DNA of 64,000 nucleotides from assembly GCA_026770025.1 (NCBI GenBank), contig JAMXDE010000018.1, positions 310,001-374,000 of the forward strand, written 5' to 3'. How positions within the stretch are numbered: the stretch's first letter is position 1; every line of letters begins with the position of its first letter. A model generated the notes under the pieces. That model did no database searches. It was not told the DNA's origin and worked only from the letters and a program-made list of their open reading frames with translations. Shown one piece after another: positions 12,570-23,487 of the stretch. The translations under genes were made by a program, and so were the position numbers. This stretch comes from Craspedostauros australis (Eukaryota; Bacillariophyta; Bacillariophyceae; Mastogloiales; Achnanthaceae).

Positions 12570-13373
12570 TCAGGTGGCGGATGGCTTGTGATACGTCATA
12601 CAAATAATTTCACCATCTTCGACATACCGAACCGCATCGTCTTTGGCTTCAATGGTGCCAGGATCTCCATGACCGTCTTGCGATGTCTGGACTTCATGAG
12701 CCGTCTCTGCGTCATCATTCTTCCCATCTTGATCGCCGGGATGCGGAGAAGCCGGAACGTGAATCTCCCCCATGATCGATTCCTCGTGATCGTCATCATC
12801 GATGACCATCCCGAAGGTGAAGAGGGGCGTCTCAATATCGCAGAGGGTGTCGTCACGACGGATGATGTCTCCGGGTCGCTTGTACCATTTGAGGATGCGG
12901 TTGCGCGTGTGATGCTTGGGATGCTGCACGTCGCCGAACTGCTCCCCGTCCATGCTGAGATCCAGATGCGGCATGCGGATGGGGACGGGTTCCGTGTAGC
13001 CGGCTTCTTCTCGTTCGAGTGCTTGCGAAGGCTCATCGTTGTTGCCGTTGTTGTCGTTGGATGTGGAGGCAGAGCGCAAGGCTTGGCATGCGATTGACGG
13101 GTTTGAGATCCTGCAGCAATCCGGGCGTGGAACGTGATGGATGCGTGCGCGCATGTCTTGCAAAGCACTGCGTTGGGCGGCCAGCAATGGGGTGCCTGCT
13201 GTCGATGAGAAGGAACGTGCGACGCTCCCCCGCAGCGGTAGTTGGCATGCATTGTAGGGCGTGTTTGCATCGCGTGTGGAAGGCCTGCAGTCTGATGCGA
13301 ATGCGCCTGCAACAGTGCGAATGCGGACAGCGGGAAGTCTTGTCCCGATCGTGTTCATTCTCCTACTAATCAT
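12570..13373 (-). CDS. Mitochondrial lipoyl/biotinyl-like domain protein lacking the modified lysine
   Basis: Single exon, 267 residues, starting at the ATG at 13373. The N-terminus (about 1-70) is rich in Arg/Ser/Ala with almost no acidic residues, as in mitochondrial presequences. Residues about 128-210 resemble the lipoyl (E2-type) fold: VPIRMPHLD, then RILKWYKRPGDIIRRDDTLCDIET. In E2 proteins the next residues are D-K-A with the lipoylated lysine; here they are PLFTFGM, so no lipoyl or biotin can be attached at that turn. The strands after the turn (MGEIHVPAS) are kept. An acidic and His-rich insert and tail follow. A structural or binding role derived from a dehydrogenase E2 or glycine-cleavage H-type protein is likely, but the function is unknown. 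It converges on the golgin, whose stop lies 260 bases away. Confidence 0.75.
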   Translation of the reverse strand: MISRRMNTIGTRLPAVRIRTVAGAFASDCRPSTRDANTPYNACQLPLRGSVARSFSSTAGTPLLAAQRSALQDMRARIHHVPRPDCCRISNPSIACQALRSASTSNDNNGNNDEPSQALEREEAGYTEPVPIRMPHLDLSMDGEQFGDVQHPKHHTRNRILKWYKRPGDIIRRDDTLCDIETPLFTFGMVIDDDDHEESIMGEIHVPASPHPGDQDGKNDDAETAHEVQTSQDGHGDPGTIEAKDDAVRYVEDGEIICMTYHKPSAT

Positions 13374-14113
13374 CTTCCTGGAATGTCGCTAAAGGTATGG
13401 TCGGTTGATTGGTTGATGTGCTGTGGACTGATGGAGAGAGACCCTTTGGACAATCCCGATGGCTTGTCGTGGAGAGGTTTGTCATGGACAGAACATCGCT
13501 CCAGACCTTCCACAACACAGCTTCGCTTCGCATCATGTCGGTGTCCGGATCTTTTTCATTTTTCTGGCGCCAAATCGAACAGGTGGTTGAAAGGGGGGAA
13601 CTGTTCTTGAGGGGGAAGCATCAGCCGTTGGACCCAAACTATCATTCCATAATATTCGGTCATTAATATAAAACAAAAGCATACATATCCACTCGCATGA
13701 GTCAAGATCCCCAATTGTCGGAGGGAAAGCAAAAGAGACAACCAAAACAACCACAACGCCAAAAACCAACAAACAAGCAACCAAGAAAATGACAGGACTG
13801 CTGCAGACACACTCTTTCGCAATCCAGAGAAACGTGAAGAACGAGAGCGGGAGAGACGCTGCTCCTTCCTTCGTGTGCTGCAACGATTGTGCACATCTCT
13901 GTGTGGGAATCACAGCTGAACGAGCCCAAGTGTTGTGCTTGTGGCATTACATTATTCTAGCAGTAGCATTCCATTGCAGCTCGTGCAGGTACTCTCAGTC
14001 GTAGGATACATCGCAGAGTTGGTCTGCTCCACCACACTGAACCAAAAGCCAACAAGGGAGAAGTGCCACCACTCAAAGTGCCACTCAAAGTGCCAACGAC
14101 AATTAGAGCCAAC
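13374..14113. other. Divergent intergenic region
   Basis: Separates the leftward lipoyl-like gene from the rightward Sec6 gene and presumably carries both promoters. About 13730-13790 is an A/C-rich ACCAAC/CAAC stretch. Just before the Sec6 start the 12-base word CACTCAAAGTGC occurs twice in tandem (about 14070-14093). No gene is supported. Confidence 0.55.
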
Positions 14114-17100
14114 ATGGCCGACAACCTGGATGACGGCGACAACGCCGGCAACGCGAACAACCCGTTCGACTTCGATGTGGACTTCGAGAAGGTGAAGAAC
14201 CGGCGCCGCGTGCGCGAGCAGCAGCTGAAGGAGCGCGAGCAGGCGACCGCCACTGCCAACGCCGCAGCCGCGCAGAACCTCCTCAGCGGCATGGACGTCG
14301 ACGGCGACGGACGCAGCGTGGCGGCGCTGGCCAACCGCGATCCGACGCGCGCGGCCTCCACCATAGGGACCACCTCGGCCAAGAACCGCATGCTCCAGAT
14401 GTTCCGCCGCAACCGCCAGGCGGAGGACGTGGACGAGGAGGAGAAGAAGGAGATCCTCTACGGAGGCAAGCGCGTGGTGCAGTGGCCCTTCGACGACTTC
14501 CACATGGTGCAGCAGGAGTACTACACGAAGGTGGCGGAGATCGCGGACGGGCTGGACGGGCCCAGGTCGGACGAGGAGAAGAGGGCCGACGCCGACGGCA
14601 ACAAGAGGATGGCGGCCGGGGCCTCCTCCATGCCGCTGTTCCAGAGACCGGCCGACCCCCCGGACATACCCACGGCCGTCATGGGCCTCTCGCTCGTGGA
14701 CTTCGAGAACAAGGCCGAGGAGCGATCCATCTCCATCGTCTCCACCTGGCTCTTCGACGCGGGATTGATCGACGAGCTCCTCGTGCACGGCGGCATGGGG
14801 CAGGAGACGACGGCCGTGGCCGCGGCATCGGACCTCATCAAATCGAACTCGCCGGCAAACCAGTCCGCGGACAGCATCGACCCCTCCGTCAAGTCATCGG
14901 AGGGCGTGGAGATCGGCATCATCTCCGGTCTGCCCATCGAGGGGGCCTCCAAGATGGACAAGGAGATCGCCAAGCTGCGCGGCGAGACGCAACGTCAGCT
15001 CGCCCTCATCAATGCTCGTCTCAACGACGGAGTCGCCGCGTCGGGGGCCGAGGTCCAGGAGCTCGTCAACGCCGTCACCACCGTCAAGGACGATCTAGGC
15101 AAGCTGCGCGAGCTCTCCACCTACATTTCAAACGTCGGCGATGTCGGCGACGAGGATGGCCAGAAGCGATCCAGCAAGTTCCTCCTCACCCGATATCCAA
15201 AGCTCAAGAAGGCCATCAACGCGCGCCGCAACCTCGCCAGGTGCTTCCGCGAGCTTGACTTCTACTCGCAGATCCCCGTCACCTGCGACCGTCTGCGCGA
15301 GGAGCTGCACGCCGGCGAATGGACGGCGCAGGAATGGACCACGCTGCGCAACGTCAGCCGCGAGCACGTGGAGCTCGAGATCTTCCTCGTCGAGGCCGAG
15401 GCCGGCATGAAGAAGCGCATCGACGACGAGCTGGCGGAGAACAACAACGGCGGCGCCGGCGGCGACAGCGGCAAGGACGGCAACAGCTCGCAGCAGTTGC
15501 GTTCCAGGCGCAGTTCCATGGGCGGCGCCTCGACGCGCTTTCGTTCCACCTTCTCGTCGGGCGCCGGTCTGCCGCACAACTATGAGGAGGTCGACAACTT
15601 CCTCCACGAGCACGTCAAGAACGTCTGGGAGCTCGGCGACGAGATCCGTCTGCGGATCATGTCCGGGATCGGCACGGCCTTTGAATTGGCCATGAACAAC
15701 CCGGCCGGTATGGTCGCGCTGGTCGAGGCCGTGGAGGTTTACGAGACCGCCAACGAAGAGTACAAGACGGTGCACGGTGAGGAGGCCGGCGAGAATCAGA
15801 CGCTGCGTTTCACCGACATGCGCGCCTCCGCCCTGAAGCAGATCTTCCAGGACTTTGAGATGCGCAGTCTAGAGGTCTTTCGTGAGGCCACGTCAAGGGT
15901 GAGTGCTCCTGCTTTGTCGGTAGTCATATCAGTGTGATTTGGGTGTTGATACTCGCGCTGGTACCGGTACTGCGTTGCACATTGCAGCTTTTGGATGGTG
16001 ATCGTCGCGAATGGCAGGTCATTCAAATTGTGTTGCGTTCCATTTGCTCTACTCTATTTTTCATCTCACATCAAATTGCTGTTGTGACGACCACAACGAC
16101 AACCACAACGATGCACAACTTGACGTCGCCCCACCTCACCCGACAGATCGAACGAACTGCAGAGGACGACCTGCAGGCGGACAATGCGGAATTCAGCGCC
16201 GTCCTTCGAGCAGCCAACGGCCTCACATCCGAAATTGGCTTCGTCCAGAATCAAATGGCGCCCTGCTTCCCACCCTATTGGGCACTCGAAACGCTATGGA
16301 GCACGTGCGTTGCTCATGTCTGCTCCAAGCAGATCCTGGAACAGATTGGTGGTCCGGAAGGTCACAAACTGCAGGATCTCACCGTGACGCAGCTGCTGGA
16401 CCTTGTTGCCTGGGTGGAGAACTTCCGCGAAACCATCGAAGAATCCTTCCCCAACATCGGCAAGCACTCGGCGAAGAAGACGTACTTCAATGAGCGTCCA
16501 GAACTTCTCATGGATAACAACAAGCAAGTGGACATGGACGTGGCAAAGGACTCGCTGGCGTGGGCCAACAACATGCTCTGGGAGGTCCATGACTTGGCCA
16601 AGGATGAATTCCTCTACCGTACCAAGGAGCAGACCGACGAGTGGCTGGACAGAGTCTACGGGTACGTTTGGATGATATGTTGCATTGGATGTGGAGCGTG
16701 TGTATGTATGTGTATGTGTATGTGTATGTGTCATGCTGGTGATTGCATGGTTGAACACAATAGCCAAGATGCTTGGCTCATACTGTCTGGTCAATTTCCA
16801 GCCTCTGTTCTAACGAACCTTGGTGTATCAATTCTATTCATCCGCCGTCGATACTCCCGCCACTTTTGACTGTTCGTGCGCAGCACCGAGCACACCAAGA
16901 ATCAAACATCAGAGGGGTTGCTCACGACATCGTTGTGCGAGGATGTGTTCTCTCTGGCTGGCGTCCAACTGCGCACCATCCGCGAGCGTCTCACGCGTCG
17001 TTCCGAGGCCTTGGTGCAGGCCGTCGGAGTCATCTTCAAGAACCTCTACGACAAGCAGATGGCCTGCCGGGAGCAGTTCCTGCTGGACTTCGAAACGTGC

Positions 17101-18075
17101 TGCGCGTCGGCCAACGACTTCATTCGAATGAGCGATCAGTGCGAGGAGATCCTGTCCGATCTGCAGGCCGAATGCAACCTCAGCGCCACGGCGACCGAGG
17201 CGTTGGAGGAGCAGTCCGCCATCCTGCTGGGTCTGTACTCCACGGATGCCGTGTACGCCGCGCAGAAGTGCCACATCTACATCTTTGAGCCCATCGAAGA
17301 GGCGATCACGGAGGAGCTGTTTGGCGATGAGTGGCTGAACAATCTGACGCACAACGAGCTTGCCATGACGTTGGTGAAAACGCTGGAGGACTTCATGGGC
17401 GATCTCGGAGACTTCCTCGACGACCTCATGCTTGGCAAGACCGTGGATGCCATGCTCATTGCCACCATTAACTTTTACATCAAGAGCCTTGTGAAGAAGG
17501 CCACGGCGCACAAGGACAACAGAAACTCAGCCTTTAGCGACAACCAGCTCGCCCTGAATCGCATAATGGGTGACATCAAGACGATGAAGGAGTACTTCGC
17601 AGGCATCGCTCCAGAGTTCCCGTCTCTCAATCGCGGCATCGACAACGAGTTCGAAGTGCTGGAGACTGTGTACGAGCTGGTCGCCATCGCAGCCGGCGTC
17701 TCGCAGTCCAGCACACGCGATTTCATCCTGTTCTTGCAGAAGCGAGTGCGGAACATCCCGATCACGAAGTTCGTCGTTGGTGATCTGTGGCACCTGGTGA
17801 ACCCGAAGGAGGAGAAGGGCATCTACGAGCTGATCGACTCCATGGAGGACGAGCTGAAGGCCATCGCACCGACGGACGAGCAAGCGATCTCTGCGGCAGG
17901 AGACCGCATGGCAGTTCCCGGCCTTCGGTTGGACCAGGAGCTCGCGAGGCTGTGTACCGAAAGCAAGCGCAATCGCCCCGGCCTCAAGAAGACGGCCATG
18001 GAGCAGGCCGACGTCATGCTCAATCGTTGGCGAGAGACGTGGTCGGACCTCGTTGACGGCGAGAACAAGGAGTAG
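14114..18075 (+). CDS. SEC6: Exocyst complex subunit Sec6 (EXOC3)
   Basis: Core subunit of the exocyst, which tethers secretory vesicles to the plasma membrane. Exons: 14114-15898, 16147-16661 and 16884-18075, about 1163 residues; donors GTGAGT and GTACGT. The N-terminal 330 residues are charged and probably partly disordered (FDVDFEKVKNRRRVREQQLK). From about residue 340 the Sec6 helical-rod features appear: LTRYPKLKKAINARRNLARCF, then an IP-x(n)-LREEL stretch. The C-terminal third contains LTHNELAMTLVKTLEDFMGD and INFYIKSLVKKA, the most conserved Sec6 block. The protein is longer than animal or yeast Sec6 (about 750-800 residues), from the N-terminal extension and an inserted Asn/Gly/Ser loop near residue 450. 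The start is the first ATG of the frame, directly before MADNLDDGD. The stop is TAG. Confidence 0.9.
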
Positions 18076-19917
18076 CCTTGTGGAGCATCGCAGGCAACTT
18101 CCGTGGCGTAACCAAAACGGCAGGCTCAGCTCTCTTTGCATCGTGCGTCCTTACCGAGCTTGCGAGTAGAGTAGATCGTAATCCTGCTGATGTTACATTT
18201 CTCTGCGGCGAGCATGCCCAACTGTGCTGCACGGCATTGATCGACGACTGTGTCACACATCCATAACCACCGTTCCTGCCATACATGTACGTACGGGCAC
18301 GATGCCATGGGACAACTTGAATTCTGGTGGTTACGATCGGCTCCATTCGACTCAGGACTCTACGAGCTATTCGTATCAACAAGATCAGCCAGGACGGTAC
18401 AAGTACATCGTACATTGGCGCGGCGATTGGAGAATGCTTCTGCTGCGATCCATCACAACATGGTAAACACAACCGCCTCCAAGGCACATACTTTGGAGTA
18501 TTTTCACCCCCTCTCTGTGGAGGCGCAGCCGGATGTGACTTGAAGCGCCCTGCGCCCTGCGAGACCGAGCCGTGTACGATCAATAATAACGTGCATCCCC
18601 ACACACAGATGCTGTTGAAATATGGAAGAGTCTCACACTTTGCACCACACTACTACTCGTAGTCCAAGGAGCTTTCTCATCCTTTCACCCCAACACAAAC
18701 ACGAAGCGATGTGCCTTGACCGAACTTTTTTGTTTGGGCCTTGCGTTTGTGGGACTTCGCCGTCGCTGTTCCTCCTCCTTGGATCGAAGCCTCCCCGGAG
18801 CGATCATCTGATCGTTGAGTATGGGCTCTAGAGAGAGAGAGAGTGAATGCAACAGAGCAGGCAGGTCCAAGGACAGTTCCATCAGCCTTGTTCCATGAGA
18901 GGCTTCAAGGTCTTCGTGAAGCCGATCTCTCTCGTTGATGATCGTGCAGGCGGATAGCATCATCGATTATTGCTCAGGCACAGAGCAAGGTCAAGACCAG
19001 CTCGTGCGACCTGGAGGATTGGTGAATGGCTTGGGAAGTGAAAGACGTCTCGTGAGCATGACAATGTGGAGGCGATCCATCCCCATGGACAATTTGTGAC
19101 GAGATCATGCTCGTATTTTAGAACATCACATGACTCGTGGCTTGAGAATAGTTTCCGTTGCCGCAAGTGTGCTGCCTTGGGCCAAGGAAACGAAACCGCC
19201 TTTACTCTCTCTCTTCTTCTCTCTTTCTATCCACGGAGCAGATGTGTGGGGCGCGGGCATGATGGGCTCATGTGTCTTGCATAGAGTGACGGATTATGTG
19301 ATCAGCCTCGCTGCACGAGTACATCCACGCCCACACTGACATTTACACCCACAGCGGACGAAGCCTCCTCGAGTGATCAAAGTGCGGTTGTGCTTCAGTC
19401 TCTACTGCTCCGGGCGGGAAAGAAGGATAAGAGGGGCAAGGAGCCAAAGGGTCGAGCATCGCGTTGTTGGCATTCACTGTCGTTGCTCGTACACGTGCGA
19501 TCGTATGGTTACCACCATCTTGCGCGTCCACGAGGGCTGTGGCTAAATTGATTGCAGAGAGCTGAGACCAACCTTGGGCATCACGTTAATCGTTTGCGCA
19601 ACGACATGATACGGAGACGACAATCGCACGAGTACGAGCCATGTGTGATGCGAGCGATGGATGTCGACAAAGGAATGGGGCATCACGCCGCGGGATCCAC
19701 AAAGGAGTGTAGCCAATGACAACTCATTCTGATTCTTTGGCGTACTCTCCATCGTGATACCATGGTCGCGTCGCCTTTTGTGCACTAGAGAATGGCGATT
19801 GCGCTCACCGCGCGGCCATTGTGTTCACACCGTCATCATCGTGATCCTTGTGGTTCTGCGGTTCTTAACCCTTCCAACGATCGGTATTAGAATGGTTTCG
19901 TGGTCGTACAAGGAGGT
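18076..19917. other. Intergenic region, no gene seen
   Basis: Runs from the Sec6 stop to the left end of the DNA transposon. A short AG dinucleotide run lies near 18831-18843 and a CT-rich stretch near 19205-19235. All open frames are short, lack domains and often lack an ATG. I see no RNA gene. Confidence 0.55.
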
Positions 19918-20070
19918 ATATCCATGAGGAAATTCGTCCACGATAAAAGTCCAAAATTGTCTCAGGAGACCAAGCGGATTCGAGGGGTGCCAAAATTGGT
20001 CTCCTCAGACCAAAATCAAGCAACGCGACGTTTTATCGCGATGGCATTTTCTTCGACCACCTCGACTAAA
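19918..20070 (+). repeat. Left terminal inverted repeat of the transposon
   Basis: Starts ATATCCATGAGGA and holds two palindromic blocks, GTCTCAGGAGAC near 19959 and GGTCTCCTCAGACC near 19998, then CGACTAAAA at the inner end. The repeated GTCTC/GAGAC palindromes look like transposase binding sites (inference). Confidence 0.7.
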
Positions 20071-20377
20071 ACTATTTGTTCGCGCTCACTTTTTCCCCCC
20101 CTCATATCGTTTTTTCCGATTTCTCAATGTCCTGGCATGCCCTCCTGCTTACTATGGCTCAATGCTTCTCCTGGATGCATTGAGCCACTTGCATCTCATC
20201 ACAGTTCTTCGTATACATACGTTCATTGCATGCTTATCCATGTCCTCCACGCTCTTCACAGGACATGATCGTTCCGCAGCGTTCTTCCTCTTGCATCACA
20301 ATGATTTGTGACCACGCCTCTTCACAGGAACGATACACCACCCTGTATTTGATGGACATTTGTGTGTTATTACTTTG

Positions 20378-23091
20378 CTATGTGTTAGATCTCGACCCAT
20401 TCCCATGGCTGTACTTTCCTTGTTGAGCTGCTGCGCGCGTCCGCGGTCGTTGTGGAGTTGTCTCCGAGCGCGTCCGCTGTCTCTGTGGAGCTGGTGCATC
20501 GGTGTTTCGCACCACCCCCACTTGGTACATCGCCTTCACTTGCCTTCCCTTGCTGCCCACTCCAACACAGTGGAGGGCCTGCTTCATGAGGGGAGCTTTG
20601 TTTTTGTGGCCCAGCTTTTCGAGCTTTCCAGCCTTGCCCCAAACCAACTTCATGAACCACAATTGTAACATGAGAGACGTGAGGTTGTGGTCAAGCTTGT
20701 GCATCCACTGTGAAGTGGTGATTCCTGCCTGGAAACTGGATGGATGGTCAGGCTCCTGCTCGATCTCCTTCATCGCCAGGGCAACCAATCTCTCCACAAC
20801 CTTCTCTCGTGGCATTTTTGTTATGTTGGTCTTGGGGAGACGATCTTTGAGGTCTTTCTTGAGGGAGGCGTCGCTGACAGCCACGAATCGCCGTCGAACC
20901 TTGTCGTCATCAGCAAGGATGGTGCGGAGCATTTTGCATTGTGTGGCTTTGCTTCACTGGGCCTTGCTGCGGTAGAACATAACCATGAGTTCGATGAAGT
21001 CTTTGTCAGGGAGGGCATCCTCTTCAGGGGCATCGTCGCGGAGAGAGGAGAGAAGTGCAATTTCAACATGACGGGAATTGAAGGTGGGAGATGTGAGTTT
21101 GGAGTATAAATCAAGTGCGCGCAATCTCGCCTTTTCTGCTTGCAATGCTTGAAGGTACTTCGCCTTCCGACCAAGTACGTCATATCCCAAGTAGCGGCCA
21201 ATGCACTCTCATGCAGGTTGATTGAATATGGTGGCGTTGTCAGCATTGCACCACTCTCCGCTTTCAAGCACCTTCTGTATCATGCTGTAGGTGGAGGTGC
21301 TCGTGAACGCGAAGCGGCGGTGGACGAACCACAGATGGTCACCCTGGCCACAGGTGAGTCCATCCACAGGTAGATCCCACACCATGTCTGCCCAACGCTG
21401 TTTCACATTCTTGGATGCGGCAGCCACAATGCCGGTTGCGCCAAGGGGAGTTTGGGATATGGCAGCTCTGACTGCTGACGAGCGTGTTGGATTGACATTG
21501 CATGTTTGGAAGAAGCGTGGGTAGTGTGGGAATCTTTGATTGTTCCCATGCTTGTCCTCCACCATGTCTTGGTACTTTTGTTGGTCACTGGCATTGCTGA
21601 GGGTGAGGTCCCACTCAAAGCCACTCGATCTTGTGGAGAGTGCAAGCACAGTTTGTTCGTTGAGTCGGTATCCATAGCATGTCAATTGTCGTTTGCCAAT
21701 GCTGTTGGTGACAGCGCTATGCACCATCCGTGGCCCCTTCCTCCCAATATTCATCTGGAGTGCACCCTTGCCAATGGATGGGCCAAAGGTGAATGGTAGG
21801 TATCCAGCTCGCATGTGTGTACCCTCCAGATTGGCACCCCTGGTAGTGAGGAAGACGGTGGTGCTGCGGCAGTTGTATCCTCGATCTGTCATGAGGGTTA
21901 GATTTCAAAAAGAACCATCTGGTTCTTTTAGTTGGGTGAACAACCAATAGGTGTCGTCATCCAACCCATCTTGGCAAGCAGCCAACCCCACAACAAGTCC
22001 AGAAGCAGACTGGACAAGAGTGTTCAGGGTTAATCTGAAGGAACGCAGAAGACGGAAACGAGACGGAGACCTGGGGTGAGGAATTGAAATATGAAATGGA
22101 GATGCCACCCCTCTGCAACAAAACACACAATGCTGTTCGTCACTTACCCATTACGATTTGCATGAGTATGTCTCATGCCAAGCAAATAGCTGCTCTCCGC
22201 ACAGCTGCTGCAATGGACCTTGTCATCATCCAATGTGACGATCCGATTCGGGCAACGATGCCAAAGACAAAGAATCTCAAGTGTCAAGTTAAAAGCACTT
22301 TCCAATTCGGTCCAAACAAAGCGATGGCCATTCCGAGAGACAGGGTTTCCATTACGTTGAATACGATCCCAGAGATTGACGTAGTGCTGTCTGGTGGGAA
22401 AGCTGGGAAGTGTGGAAGCGTTGCCGCCATCGTAGAGCCGACGAACAGTGCCGCCTTCCACTATCTGTGATGTGATGGCATAGAGGAACTCCATGTACTC
22501 AGCATATGAGAAACCCAGCCCACTTGGGCCAAATGCACGGATGAAAATGGGAGATGTGGGGCCCAGCACATCGTGGATCAAGTCATGGGGTGTTGGCACG
22601 TATGGTGGAGACCCAGGAGGACTCTTGGGGAAGCGCTGCAAGACAGCTGTTCGCAGTGAACGAATCTCTTCCTTTGCATGGAGGAGAGCGAGCTTCTGGG
22701 CTTCTCCAACAGTCACTTTTGTTGCATGCTCGTAGGCCGAGAGCACCTTCCACTCCACAGAGATCTCCCTACTCCCCTTCTTCGGAGGGAGGACGATGCG
22801 ATGGCTGTAGCCAGGAAGCGAGCACGGTTGGACTCCAAAATCGCCAACAGGATCTGGAGGCACCACTGTAGGCACCGCACCTTTGTCATCACTGTTGACA
22901 CAGATGCCATCTCCTTCTTCTTCATGGGTGTGTTTGCCTGCATCACCCATTCCATCATCCAAAACTTGTCCAAAGGGATGAAGCTGCTGGGATGGAGAGA
23001 CATTGCCATGGCCGGTTGTTGCAAGTGGAGTGGAAGCTGTGGGCAAGTCGTCATTGGCATTGGGAGCATCAGGCGGAAGAGAAGATGCCAT
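20378..23091 (-). pseudogene. DDE-like transposase gene broken by three in-frame TGA codons
   Basis: Exon 1 is 23091-22148, from the ATG of MASSLPPDAPN. The intron is only 35 nt (22147-22113; GTAAGT...TTGTTGCAG). Exon 2 is 22112-20378, ending in TAG; about 892 codons in all. The frame is continuous except for TGA at 21907-21905, 21211-21209 and 20956-20954. There is no TAA, TAG or frameshift. Exon 1 is Pro/Ser-rich at first and ends in a possible zinc knuckle with paired cysteines (HRCPN, HCSSC). Exon 2 has a DDE-like core with a possible first acidic residue near ACQDGLDDDTYW and then TDRGYN, followed by GANLEGTHMRAG and PFTFG. The C-terminus is basic, Gln/Arg/Pro-rich. DRGY-type transposases with a GT-x-R...PFT stretch occur, as I recall, in oomycetes; the family assignment is tentative. 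Either a decayed copy or recoded TGA (see findings). Confidence 0.7.
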
Positions 23092-23320
23092 GATGAAGTT
23101 GACGTATCGAAGAAGGCAAGCTGGAAGAAGAAGGCAGTATGGGGGATGCTGCGAATGATAAGCAAGGAGGTGCGAGGTTGATGATGGGATGAAATGAACC
23201 ACAGCAGGCAAGGAGATTGGAGAGGGAGGGTTGTTGCCATCTGGAGGAAAGCGAAGAAACAATGACGATGAAGAAAATCTTGGAGGAGGAGATGTCAGAA
23301 CGAAGAGCTGGCAGAGTTTC

Positions 23321-23487
23321 TTTTAGTCGAAGTATTCGACCGCAAAATCCTATCGTGGAGATTTATCACGTGGAACTGAAAATTGTCTCCTCAGACCGGA
23401 TTTTGGCGAACCTCCGGGTAACTTTGTCTCCTGAGCCCAAAATGGCCATTTTTGGTCTCCCCAGACAGAATCTGTCCTCATGGATAT
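23321..23487 (-). repeat. Right terminal inverted repeat of the transposon
   Basis: Inverse counterpart of the left repeat. Read leftward from 23487 it gives ATATCCATGAGGA, GGGGAGACC, GGGCTCAGGAGAC, GCCAAAATCCGGTCTGAGG and finally CGACTAAAAG. It is only partly identical to the left end, so the copy is old or the repeats are naturally imperfect. Confidence 0.7.

Larger units (their letters stand above)
19918..23487 (-). mobile_element. DNA transposon with degenerate terminal inverted repeats
   Basis: The outermost 13 bases ATATCCATGAGGA at 19918 return in inverse orientation at 23475-23487. Behind them the two ends share, in the same order and inverted, GAGAC/GTCTC blocks, GCCAAAAT, GGTCT and the inner word CGACTAAAA (20063-20071 left, 23322-23330 right). 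This gives imperfect inverted repeats of about 150-167 bp. Between them lies one leftward transposase frame. No clear target-site duplication is seen beside the ends (AGGAGGT left, TTTGCTG right), so the exact termini may differ by a few bases or the duplication has decayed. I do not recognise the superfamily for certain; a DDE-type element is likely. Confidence 0.75.

Noticed and set aside
21180..21262. A short intron that would remove the second TGA of the transposase
   Set aside because: The possible GT...AG pairs around it give 44 or 46 nt, which break the frame.
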